Positions 7,605-13,780 of a DNA stretch of 13,780 nucleotides are shown here, one piece after another. A model generated the notes under the pieces. That model did not search any database, had not been told where the DNA came from, and saw only the letters and a list, made by a program, of their open reading frames with translations. The position numbers and the translations under genes were made by a program. This DNA comes from Gp13-AA77 sp036521995 (GTDB lineage: Bacteria > Acidobacteriota > Terriglobia > UBA7540). Numbering within the stretch: position 1 is the stretch's first letter; each line of letters starts with the position of its first letter. Where the stretch lies: the NCBI GenBank assembly GCA_036521995.1, contig DATDGR010000189.1, forward strand, positions 1 through 13,780. The letters are read 5' to 3'.

Positions 7605-7957
7605 TGTGCCTCCTCTCTCGTACTGCGAGCCTCGTCAGCCCTTCTTGGCGATCTGGCTTGGGTTGCCGCGCCGACTTACAAAAGTGCTGGGCGGAGCGGC
7701 GAAACGCTCCTCCGGGGGCCGTCGATCTGAGGCTCCACTTGTGCATATATCAAAGAAGGACGCTTATCAAGCGAATTATTTACTAGATTTCTGACCTCAA
7801 CGGCCGGGCTAGGCTGGCATAAGACCCGACGAGCCGTCGAACTTGCGCCTTCGGCACGCAGACCTAAACGGCAAGGTCTGCGCCTGCCCGAGGTCACCGC
7901 CGTTCTGACCGCGAGTTTTTCCGCGGGCTGCGCACGAGGGCTTTTGCGCCTGCACTC
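7605..7957. other. Intergenic leader region with hairpins, no gene
   Basis: No supported gene. Read leftwards, it is the leader of the Cys-rich/IPT operon: AGAGGAGG is just before GTG 7604, and GGAGCG (7693-7698) pairs with CGCTCC (7705-7710) around a 6-nt loop in the probable 5' UTR. The 7741-7800 part is clearly AT-richer than its surroundings. It contains TTGATA followed 15 bp later by TATATG on the minus strand, a poor promoter match. The dispersed CGCAGACC hairpin repeat lies at 7854-7890. Confidence 0.4.
7854..7890. repeat. Dispersed hairpin repeat family A, copy 1
   Basis: A 37-nt unit starting GCACGCAGACCTAAAC matches the unit at 11553-11589 in the same orientation, with 3 differences. 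It holds a perfect 8-bp stem, CGCAGACC (7857-7864) with GGTCTGCG (7875-7882), and loop TAAACGGCAA. The third difference disturbs the stem of the other copy, so this copy is the better folded. It lies 3' of the small membrane protein gene, but has no T-tract. Confidence 0.7.
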
Positions 7958-8194
7958 TTAGCGGCTTGCACGCTGGCCGCGCACGGAATGGTCAAGTGTG
8001 TCCACCAAGCTGAGCACGGTCCACATGAGCGTAATGAGGCCAGCACCCACGAGACTCACGAACATCAAGATGCTCACGTTCGCTTTGGTGGTCGCATCGG
8101 GGGCAGTCGTGCTGGCCCAAAGAAGAATCGCGGTCAGGCCCCAGGCGTACAACGCCAGCAGTCCGACCACGCGAATCCAGAGTTTTTTGCTCAC
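7958..8194 (-). CDS. Small two-helix membrane protein, unknown function
   Basis: The hydrophobic pattern is clear: VVGLLALYAWGLTAILLWA, a short polar loop (APDATTKAN), and a second segment ILMFVSLVGAGLITLMWTVL, then a short basic tail. This predicts a two-pass inner-membrane protein with both ends probably inside. The start is uncertain. GTG 8194 (78 residues, VSKKLWIRV...) has GGAGG 9 nt upstream. The frame is open to a TTG at 8287 (109 residues, adding a polar, Arg-rich head with RRWRYRK) without a visible RBS. I chose the GTG; the longer head looks protein-like, so the TTG cannot be excluded. The gene stands alone between repeats with no operon partner, and I do not recognise a family. Confidence 0.55.
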   Translation of the reverse strand: MSKKLWIRVVGLLALYAWGLTAILLWASTTAPDATTKANVSILMFVSLVGAGLITLMWTVLSLVDTLDHSVRGQRASR

Positions 8195-8403
8195 TTTTCG
8201 ATACCTCCAGCGCCTTAGCAGGCCGTTCTCAAGCTTGTACAGTGGCTCGCCGGAGACTGTCGGAGGCCTACGCCTTTCGTCTGACAAATTCAGCGCAAGA
8301 CTTCACACAGAACAGAGCCTCCCCCATTCACGAAGGTCGAACAGCGAGCGGCCGGAGTTGCCACAGGAAGGTCAATATCTCGTCAAAATTGATAGTGGGT
8401 TGT

Positions 8404-8463
8404 AAGCCGGGCTAGCGCACAGCGAAGCTGTGCGGTCGACTCATGAAACGGCAGCGCCGCCAG
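8404..8463. repeat. Dispersed repeat family B, copy 1
   Basis: This 60-nt unit aligns with 11500-11553 in the same orientation. Shared blocks are GCCGGGCT near the left end, GCGGTCGA in the middle and GCGCCGCCAG at the right end, with small indels between. It contains a perfect hairpin, CGCACAGC (8416-8423) with GCTGTGCG (8427-8434) and a GAA loop, partly lost in the other copy. Confidence 0.6.
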
Positions 8464-8542
8464 CTCCTCCGGCCCGTGAGCCGAGCTTGACATTTTACTC
8501 CCTGAAACGCGCCTTGGGGGTGTTACTGAGCGGGTAGTCATA

Positions 8543-8767
8543 GCACGGTGTTTGTGCCGTGGGCATGTTGCCCCGAGCGGGTGCGAACGTGACACTGTGT
8601 TGCATGCCTTTCGTAAGTGCGACTCTGCCGATGGCCTTGGTCTAGCTACCATCGCTGTTTCGAGGCGACCGCGGGGAGGTGAAAGGCTGCCGGATGCAAA
8701 TCGATTGTGTTCGCCTGCCGGAATCGTATCGCGGCTGATGGAAAGGCCCACGGCACAAACACCGTGC
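8543..8767. repeat. 22-bp perfect inverted repeats, 181 bp apart
   Basis: The 22 bases at 8543-8564 (core CGGTGTTTGTGCCGTG) recur as an exact reverse complement at 8746-8767. The right copy is itself a near-palindrome: CACGGCAC and GTGCCGTG flank a 7-nt loop. The left copy lacks the outer half of that palindrome. No target-site duplication is seen outside the pair, so two inverted copies of an intergenic repeat are likelier than a single small transposon. Confidence 0.65.
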
Positions 8768-8890
8768 CGTGGCTACCGCGCTTATTTCGCCCTCGCTTCC
8801 GAGCTTGCAGAACTCTCACTTCGGGTCACAGCCCGCGAAATTTCATGAAAATCATTAGTTCACCATGGCAAGGCGCATGGCAGAGCTGCC

Positions 8891-8920
8891 TTGATTCGGT
8901 AAGGCAAGCTGAACTAGAAT
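8891..8920 (+). promoter_or_regulatory. Sigma-70 promoter candidate for the phosphoesterase-GAF gene
   Basis: TTGATT (8891-8896) and TAGAAT (8915-8920) are separated by 18 bp. The -10 is 21 nt from the TTG start codon at 8942, so the leader would be only about 15 nt, just enough to hold the GGAGG at 8928-8932. Confidence 0.5.
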
Positions 8921-8941
8921 GGAGTCCGGAGGCCAGGGATT

Positions 8942-11140
8942 TTGGCGACGCCTCGCGTCAAGATCGCTCACCTTTCTGACCTGCACTTTGGGCTTTCGCG
9001 TTCACCCCTCCTGCGGAAAGTGTTTGACAAGAGGGTGCTGGATTCGTTCGCCGACCACATTGTCATCCAGAATCCCCAACTGATCATCGCTTCGGGTGAT
9101 CTGGCAAACAATCCGACCTCCTGGCAACTGCGACAGGCGTGCCAGTTTCTTGAACGGCTATGCCGGAATTGCAGGTTGAGCAAAGATCGGTTGGTTGTCA
9201 TTCCCGGTAATCACGACGTTAGCTTCCTGGGCAATCTCGGGTACAAGCCGTTCACATCGCGCTGGTTCGACCGCGTCTACCCTTCCTGGCGAGGCCGGCG
9301 CTATCTCTTCGACAAGGATTTGGGCATCTTCGTTTACTGGTTTGACTCGAATCCGAGCAAGTTCTCCAGCTTTGCGCGCGGCCAGGTCACCCAGGACGAG
9401 CTTCAGCGGTTTAAGCAGTGCATCGAGGGCCACCGGGGGTCCAAGGAAGCCCACGAGTTCCTGCGATCTTTCAAGATCGCGGTGGTGCATCATCATCCCA
9501 TGGCGGTGCCTTATTCGGGCTCCGACACCTTCCTGTTGTTGAACGGGGCTGGCGATTTTCTTTCGGAGATGGCCAAGCATAATGTGGACCTGGTGATACA
9601 CGGGCACAAGCACCATTGGGGATTCTCCCGGGCACGGATTTATCCCCGCGACGAAGACATCCGGGTGTTGGCGGGTGGAACTGCCGGACGTTTAGGAGAT
9701 CAACCCCGCTATAACCTCATCACGCTGCTGAGCGATGGCACCGCTGAGGTCAAGGTCTTTTACGTGCCGCCAGGAGGAACGGTCGAAGAGGAAACGGGCA
9801 AGCGGACCGCGATTTTTGATCTCGAAGGGGCCAAGACGAGAGCATTCCTGCGCAACGTTCAAGCCTGCGACAGACATTATCGGCAGATTTCCGCTGTCAC
9901 GCGGGTCACGGCCGAGGGGGACGTCCATTTCAGGAAGACCTTCAAGGGCATGCAGACTGAGCCGGGCACGGACTGCGCTAACTCACAGACCTTTGCGATC
10001 CGGAGCGACACGGGCTACGTTCGAGGAGTGAAGGCTTGGATGGAGACGTCTGATCGACGCTTCGAGTTGCCGTGCAAGCCGGATAAGCCGCGGCCGGACC
10101 TGCACTCCGGCCGCTGGACTTTGGACTTTGAGCGCTCCGGCGAGGCTAGTTCAGATCCCGTAGGCTTTGAGTACGGGTACTGGATTCTTAATGGGATGGC
10201 GAGGAACCAGGAGGATGCCAGGGTGATGTACGAACTTGGCAGGGAGCCCTACGAGTCGGCCTGGGTCGGCGTGACCCAGCCGACGAAGAAGCTCTCTTTT
10301 CGAATTGTCTTAGAGAACTCCCCGCTTAATCCCAAGGAGCTAAAGTATATCGTCCGAGCGGGCGATGATAAGACCGAAGGGTCGCTCAGCGAGGACTTCC
10401 GCGAAGGAGCTGACGTTCGCGAGGGGCCGCCTTTTCAAATTGACGTCAGCGTGGAGAACCCTTGCGTTGGCTACGTCTATGAAGTGAAATGGCCGCTTCA
10501 CGCGGTCGGCGAAACGCAGGATAGTGCGAGCGCGGCCCAGGCCAGGTTTCTTAGGAACCAACTGCTGAAGCTGATCGGCAAGCAGGACGGGAGCCTGGCG
10601 GATCTCATCAACAAGAAATTGACGGCCATGCAGGAATGGCTTCGCAGCCAGGCACCTTTTCACGATTCTGCCGAGGAGATGGACCTCAGCCTAATGGTGT
10701 GGGACGAAGAGAAGCGGGTATTGCGGACCGTGGCTAGCCTTCTGCCGCCCGAGCATAGATCCTGGTCCTGGGAGGTGCACTTCGGAGACGGGTTGGCTGG
10801 TCGCACGCTGAAGTTGCGGAAGCGCTTGTTGTACATCGCTGATCATATCCGCGAAGAGAAGCACCGGTACTACATCTCAGCGGAAGAAGCGGGAACCGAG
10901 GCCAGCGCCTTCAAACACAGGATCCTTCTCTCCGAGCCTGTGCTGTTGGGAGACACCATTCAGGAGGTGCTGGGTGTGTTGAATGTCGGCTCAAACTCTG
11001 ACAGCTCAGCACTTTATAGGTTCGCCTCGCCAGACTCCGCGGAGGCAGGCAGGTGGGAGCGATGGAGCCAGGAGAAGGCTGGCGATCTGGCTGTTGCCAT
11101 CTGCGAGTATTATGCCAACCCGCCAAAACAACCCGCTTGA
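8942..11140 (+). CDS. Metallophosphoesterase with unknown beta-rich middle and C-terminal GAF-like domain
   Basis: A 732-residue cytoplasmic protein with no signal peptide or membrane segment. Residues 6-280 are a calcineurin-like metallophosphoesterase: SDLHF (Asp13, His15), SGDLANN (Asp53), IPGNHD (Asn90, His91), VHHHP (183-186) and IHGHKHH (His222, His224). All metal ligands are present, so it should be active on a phosphoester or nucleic acid; the substrate is unknown. Residues 300-520 are beta-rich and aromatic (GYWILNGMARNQ, ESAWVGVTQP, YVYEVKWPL), in no family I recognise. Residues 535-725 look like a GAF sensor: a helix (LLKLIGKQDG), then LSLMVWDEEKRVLRTVAS, HFGDGLAGRTLKLRKRLLYI and PVLLGDTIQEVLGVLNVGS. 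This suggests an effector gated by a ligand or by protein contact. The start is TTG 8942: the frame is closed by TAG at 8915, no ATG or GTG precedes, and GGAGG lies 9 nt upstream. It is flanked by repeats and followed by a small ORF. Confidence 0.9.
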   Translation: MATPRVKIAHLSDLHFGLSRSPLLRKVFDKRVLDSFADHIVIQNPQLIIASGDLANNPTSWQLRQACQFLERLCRNCRLSKDRLVVIPGNHDVSFLGNLGYKPFTSRWFDRVYPSWRGRRYLFDKDLGIFVYWFDSNPSKFSSFARGQVTQDELQRFKQCIEGHRGSKEAHEFLRSFKIAVVHHHPMAVPYSGSDTFLLLNGAGDFLSEMAKHNVDLVIHGHKHHWGFSRARIYPRDEDIRVLAGGTAGRLGDQPRYNLITLLSDGTAEVKVFYVPPGGTVEEETGKRTAIFDLEGAKTRAFLRNVQACDRHYRQISAVTRVTAEGDVHFRKTFKGMQTEPGTDCANSQTFAIRSDTGYVRGVKAWMETSDRRFELPCKPDKPRPDLHSGRWTLDFERSGEASSDPVGFEYGYWILNGMARNQEDARVMYELGREPYESAWVGVTQPTKKLSFRIVLENSPLNPKELKYIVRAGDDKTEGSLSEDFREGADVREGPPFQIDVSVENPCVGYVYEVKWPLHAVGETQDSASAAQARFLRNQLLKLIGKQDGSLADLINKKLTAMQEWLRSQAPFHDSAEEMDLSLMVWDEEKRVLRTVASLLPPEHRSWSWEVHFGDGLAGRTLKLRKRLLYIADHIREEKHRYYISAEEAGTEASAFKHRILLSEPVLLGDTIQEVLGVLNVGSNSDSSALYRFASPDSAEAGRWERWSQEKAGDLAVAICEYYANPPKQPA

Positions 11141-11193
11141 CGAGACGCCGAAAAGGTGTGCTATGCTTGAGGAGAAGGAAGGATAGGAAACAT

Positions 11194-11436
11194 ATGGTTA
11201 GCGTCGGACCGGGCGTGTACGTCGGAGGCTTGAACCCCGACATTCAAGGAAGCCTCCTGAGGCGGCTCCAACGGCTACGGCAAATTGTCTCTGTAGGGAG
11301 CGCGCCAAGTGAGTCATCGGATCACGTGGCAAGCAACCTGCCCGTCGCTCAACCGGCGAAGGATGCCTTTTGGGCGCCCGAAGGCACCACACCCTCGCTG
11401 GAATCAGCAGCGGAGTTCCCGAAGCGGCACGAATAA
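11194..11436 (+). CDS. Small hypothetical protein downstream of the phosphoesterase-GAF gene
   Basis: An 80-residue frame from ATG 11194, 53 nt after the phosphoesterase stop. A purine-rich leader (GGAGAAGGAAGGATAGGAAA) offers several possible ribosome sites. The N-terminal half is protein-like (MVSVGPGVYVGGLNPDIQG, then LLRRLQRLRQIV, a probable short amphipathic helix). The C-terminal half is rich in Ser, Pro, Ala and Glu and looks disordered. It has no cysteine, signal peptide or membrane segment, and no family is recognised. Same strand and close spacing suggest co-transcription with the phosphoesterase gene. It could also be the remnant of a longer gene interrupted before the repeats at 11500. 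Confidence 0.5.
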   Translation: MVSVGPGVYVGGLNPDIQGSLLRRLQRLRQIVSVGSAPSESSDHVASNLPVAQPAKDAFWAPEGTTPSLESAAEFPKRHE

Positions 11437-11499
11437 CCGCACTCATCGCTGCCTACTCACCCCAACACAGTAGAGTTCACATCGATCTGGGTCATTCCT

Positions 11500-11553
11500 C
11501 CGCCGGGCTGCCGCGGAGCTGGGCGGTCGATCCATAAGCGGCGGCGCCGCCAG
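11500..11553. repeat. Dispersed repeat family B, copy 2
   Basis: It aligns with 8404-8463 in the same orientation, sharing GCCGGGCT, the AGCT/GCGGTCGA centre and the GCGCCGCCAG end, about 6 nt shorter through loss of one hairpin arm. It abuts copy 2 of repeat family A directly, as a composite. It lies in the 284-nt gap between the small ORF and the beta-lactamase/NamZ gene, where no gene is seen. Confidence 0.6.
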
Positions 11554-11589
11554 CACGCAGACCTAAACCGCAAGGTCAGCGCCCGCCCG
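11553..11589. repeat. Dispersed hairpin repeat family A, copy 2
   Basis: This 37-nt unit matches 7854-7890 with 3 differences. Its stem, CGCAGACC (11556-11563) with GGTCAGCG (11574-11581), has one mismatch; the loop is TAAACCGCAA. It starts where repeat family B ends. Confidence 0.7.
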
Positions 11590-11720
11590 CCCCCAACGAT
11601 CTCGGGCACATTTTCAATCTTCATCTTGTCGCACAGCAGAAAGCGTAGAATACTGTGCTCCGTGCGCCTCAACCGGGGAGACAGAACGCGCGATGGCGGC
11701 GCGACTCGGTGCCTAGCCCC

Positions 11721-13780
11721 ATGATCCGTCACACCACGCGATCCCGGCTGACAATTGCTTTCACCGCAGGCGCATTGCTTGCCATGACCATTGCCTCGCT
11801 ACCTTGGGCGGCCAACCTGCCATTGGGGCCATCGGCCTTAGCGGCAGCCGCAAGCGCGGCGGAAGGGGCGAAGCTCGACGCTATCGCGCCGGTCGTGGAG
11901 CAGGCGATCCGGGAAGGCAAGACGCCCGGCGCCGTGGTCGTGATCGGACACCGCGGGCAGGTGGTATACCGGCGCGCTCTTGGCAACCGCGCCGTGGTAC
12001 CGCAAACGTTGCCGATGCAGGTGGACACCATCTTCGACTTGGCTTCGCTGACCAAGGTGATTGCCACCACGACTGCCGTCATGCAACTGCTGGAGCAGGG
12101 GAAGCTGCGCCTGGAGGATCCGGTTGCCAAGTACTGGCCGGAGTTTGTGACCAACGGCAAAGACGAGATTACCTTGCGCGAGCTGATGACGCATTACTCC
12201 GGATTGCCGCCTGATCTCGAGCTAAAACCAGCCTGGTCCGGGTACCAGACGGCGATGCGGATGATCGAGCAGACCGCTCCGATCGTCCCACCGGGCACGC
12301 GGTTCATTTACAGCGACATCAACTACGAGACGTTAGGAGAACTGGTGCGGCGGCTTTCCGGCCAGACTCTCGACGAATACACCGCGGCGCATATCTTGAA
12401 GCCACTCGGAATGCGGCACACCCTGTTTCTGCCGCCTGTCTCGATGCGACCGCAGATCGCGCCAACCCAGTATGAGAACGGCAGCAGCGGTCCCATGCTC
12501 TGGGGCGTGGTTCACGACCCGACCGCGCGCTTCATGGGCGGCGTGGCAGGTCATGCCGGTCTTTTCTCGACCGCCGACGACCTCGCCGTCTTCGCTGAGA
12601 TGCTGCTGGATGGCGGAGAGTATCACGGGGTACGCATTTTGAGCCGGGAGAGCGTCGATAAGATGACGACTCCGCAGACGCTTCCTGGGAAGGCGGCCGT
12701 GCGCGGCCTCGGCTGGGACATTGATTCGCCCTACAGTTCGAACCGCGGGAATCTCTTTCCCGTCGGTTCCTATGGCCACACGGGATTCACCGGGACTTCG
12801 CTCTGGGTCGATCCGTTCTCGCGCACCTTCGTGATCCTGCTGACTAACGCGGTCCATCCCGCCGGCCAAGGAAATGTGATCGCTCTGCGAAGCGAGATCG
12901 CCAACATCGCCGCGGCTGCCTTCGGCCGGATGCCGTTACCTCAGGAGCTGGCCGTCCGGCCGACGCTGACGGGGTACAACGAATTGCTCAACAGCTATCG
13001 CACCGTGCCACCTGCTGACGACAAGACCGAGACAGGTTTGGACGTGCTCGAAGCTGAGAATTTCGCGTCTCTTCGGAACCTGCGCGTCGGACTTGTCACC
13101 AATCAGAGCGGAAGGGACTCGGCGGGACGGCGCACCATCGATCTGCTGGCCCGCGCGCCGGGAGTCAAGCTGGTTGCTATCTTCAGCCCCGAGCACGGGA
13201 TCGCCGGCATTGCTGATGAAAAGGTTGCGTCTACGCGCGACCCCGCCACGGGCCTGCCGGTCTATAGTCTTTATGGCGACACCGAACGTCCCACCGACGC
13301 AATGCTGGCCGGGCTCGACGCCTTGGTTTACGACATTCAGGACGCCGGCGCTCGTTTCTACACCTTTGAGACGACGCTCGGTTACACGCTGGAAGCCGCG
13401 GCACGGAAGGGTCTGGCGTACTACGTCCTCGACCGGCCGAATCCGATCGGCGGCTTCAACGTCCAGGGCCCGATGCTCGATGCGGACCTGCGCTCGTTCG
13501 TCGGCTATTTTCCTCTTCCGGTGCGCCACGGAATGACCGTCGGTGAACTCGCCGAGCTGTTTAACCAGGAGCAGCATCTGGGCGTGAAGCTGACGGTAAT
13601 CCAAATGAAGAACTGGCGGCGAACCGACTGGTTTGATGAAACGGGCCTTGCCTGGGTGAATCCCTCGCCGAACCTGCGCGAGCTGACCGAAGTCACGCTT
13701 TATCCGGGTGTGGGCATGATCGAGGGAGCGAGCGTCAGCGTGGGGCGGGGCACCGACACCCCGTTCGAGATGATCGGCGC
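11721..13780 (+). CDS. Exported beta-lactamase-family hydrolase fused to DUF1343/NamZ exo-N-acetylmuramidase (partial)
   Basis: The frame runs from ATG 11721 off the right edge (686 residues seen). An N-terminal Sec signal is present (TIAFTAGALLAMTIASL, then Ala-rich). Residues 52-400 form a serine beta-lactamase/AmiE-like domain: Ser109-Leu-Thr-Lys112 (SxxK), Tyr197-Ser-Asp199 at the YxN position, and His353-Thr-Gly355 (HTG, the KTG-box variant). Residues 439 onwards form DUF1343: LRNLRVGLVTNQSG, FSPEHGIAG, YDIQDAGARFYTFE, LDRPNPIGG, VRHGMTVGEL and WVNPSPNL. Bacillus NamZ of this family releases MurNAc from the non-reducing end of peptidoglycan, and the B. subtilis cluster encodes AmiE, NagZ and NamZ separately beside MurQ. 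The fused protein probably acts in the periplasm or outside, trimming muropeptides. No clear RBS precedes the ATG, and TAG at 11715-11717 closes the frame upstream. Asp in place of Asn199 is common in esterase-like members, so true beta-lactamase activity is not expected. Confidence 0.93.
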   Translation, partial: MIRHTTRSRLTIAFTAGALLAMTIASLPWAANLPLGPSALAAAASAAEGAKLDAIAPVVEQAIREGKTPGAVVVIGHRGQVVYRRALGNRAVVPQTLPMQVDTIFDLASLTKVIATTTAVMQLLEQGKLRLEDPVAKYWPEFVTNGKDEITLRELMTHYSGLPPDLELKPAWSGYQTAMRMIEQTAPIVPPGTRFIYSDINYETLGELVRRLSGQTLDEYTAAHILKPLGMRHTLFLPPVSMRPQIAPTQYENGSSGPMLWGVVHDPTARFMGGVAGHAGLFSTADDLAVFAEMLLDGGEYHGVRILSRESVDKMTTPQTLPGKAAVRGLGWDIDSPYSSNRGNLFPVGSYGHTGFTGTSLWVDPFSRTFVILLTNAVHPAGQGNVIALRSEIANIAAAAFGRMPLPQELAVRPTLTGYNELLNSYRTVPPADDKTETGLDVLEAENFASLRNLRVGLVTNQSGRDSAGRRTIDLLARAPGVKLVAIFSPEHGIAGIADEKVASTRDPATGLPVYSLYGDTERPTDAMLAGLDALVYDIQDAGARFYTFETTLGYTLEAAARKGLAYYVLDRPNPIGGFNVQGPMLDADLRSFVGYFPLPVRHGMTVGELAELFNQEQHLGVKLTVIQMKNWRRTDWFDETGLAWVNPSPNLRELTEVTLYPGVGMIEGASVSVGRGTDTPFEMIG

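Larger units (their letters stand above)
8288..8880. other. Long non-coding stretch rich in repeats
   Basis: About 650 bases lie between the small membrane protein and the phosphoesterase gene. It holds a dispersed repeat (8404-8463), a 22-bp inverted repeat pair (8543-8564 and 8746-8767), and, at its right end, the promoter of the phosphoesterase gene. Open frames on both strands here consist of translated repeats and lack RBSs, so I call none of them a gene. Confidence 0.5.

Noticed and set aside
8404..8463. attL/attR-type attachment sites
   Set aside because: The bracketing repeats diverge by indels, and no integrase or tRNA gene is present, so recombination repeats are as far as the evidence goes.
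8383..8848. Overlapping frames on both strands between the small membrane gene and the phosphoesterase
   Set aside because: They are made of the 60-nt repeat and the 22-bp inverted repeats, with no RBS.
11457..11732. 91-codon minus-strand frame upstream of the beta-lactamase/NamZ gene
   Set aside because: Most of it is translated repeat A and B sequence; the few protein-like residues (MKIENVPEIVGGG) are not enough to support a gene.
1..13780. CRISPR array, tRNA or rRNA genes
   Set aside because: No regularly spaced repeat array and no cloverleaf or rRNA-like stretch was seen.

Overview
The window is 13.8 kb of GC-rich bacterial DNA, closely packed, with frequent GTG and TTG starts and many intergenic hairpin repeats. 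Gene content fits a free-living Gram-negative-type soil bacterium: murA, murQ, an SSS transporter, an IPT/TIG-TPR secreted protein, a protein with an ST-GPRT-x-x-GK...NALK motif, and a beta-lactamase/NamZ fusion. I lean towards Acidobacteriota or a relative. That is an inference from gene style; no rRNA or other phylogenetic marker is present to prove it.

Layout. (1) 1-4.5 kb, minus strand: a three-gene cell-wall operon read as SSS transporter, then murQ, then murA, with short gaps (about 88 and 51 nt) and an extended -10 element upstream. It joins possible uptake of an amino sugar, recycling of MurNAc-6-phosphate, and the first committed step of peptidoglycan synthesis. (2) 4.6-5.8 kb, minus: a hypothetical gene with a very good promoter and RBS, whose ATG is out of frame with its conserved N-terminal motif because of one extra base in a run of six G. 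It is either a recent pseudogene or a sequencing error. (3) 5.8-5.95 kb: three small hairpins, the last a likely terminator. (4) 5.95-7.6 kb, minus: a two-gene operon, 8 nt apart, for a membrane-anchored protein with ten cysteines and a secreted IPT/TIG plus helical-repeat protein. (5) 7.6-8.94 kb: mostly non-coding, with one small two-helix membrane protein and several repeats. (6) 8.94-11.44 kb, plus: a 732-residue protein with a calcineurin-like metallophosphoesterase domain, an unrecognised beta-rich middle and a GAF-like C-terminus, followed by an 80-residue ORF. (7) 11.44-11.72 kb: further copies of the same repeats. (8) 11.72 kb to the right edge, plus: an exported serine beta-lactamase-family domain fused to a DUF1343/NamZ exo-N-acetylmuramidase domain, cut by the window edge.

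How it fits together. The two ends share one theme. The fusion at the right should release MurNAc or muropeptide pieces outside the cytoplasm. The left operon supplies MurQ and a candidate importer, and MurA makes new precursor. No MurNAc kinase and no NagZ are visible. Between them lies an accessory stretch (about 7.85-11.59 kb) bracketed by two families of direct intergenic repeats and carrying the phosphoesterase-GAF protein. That protein is the best candidate here for an undescribed signalling or defence-type system, but its function cannot be read from the sequence alone.
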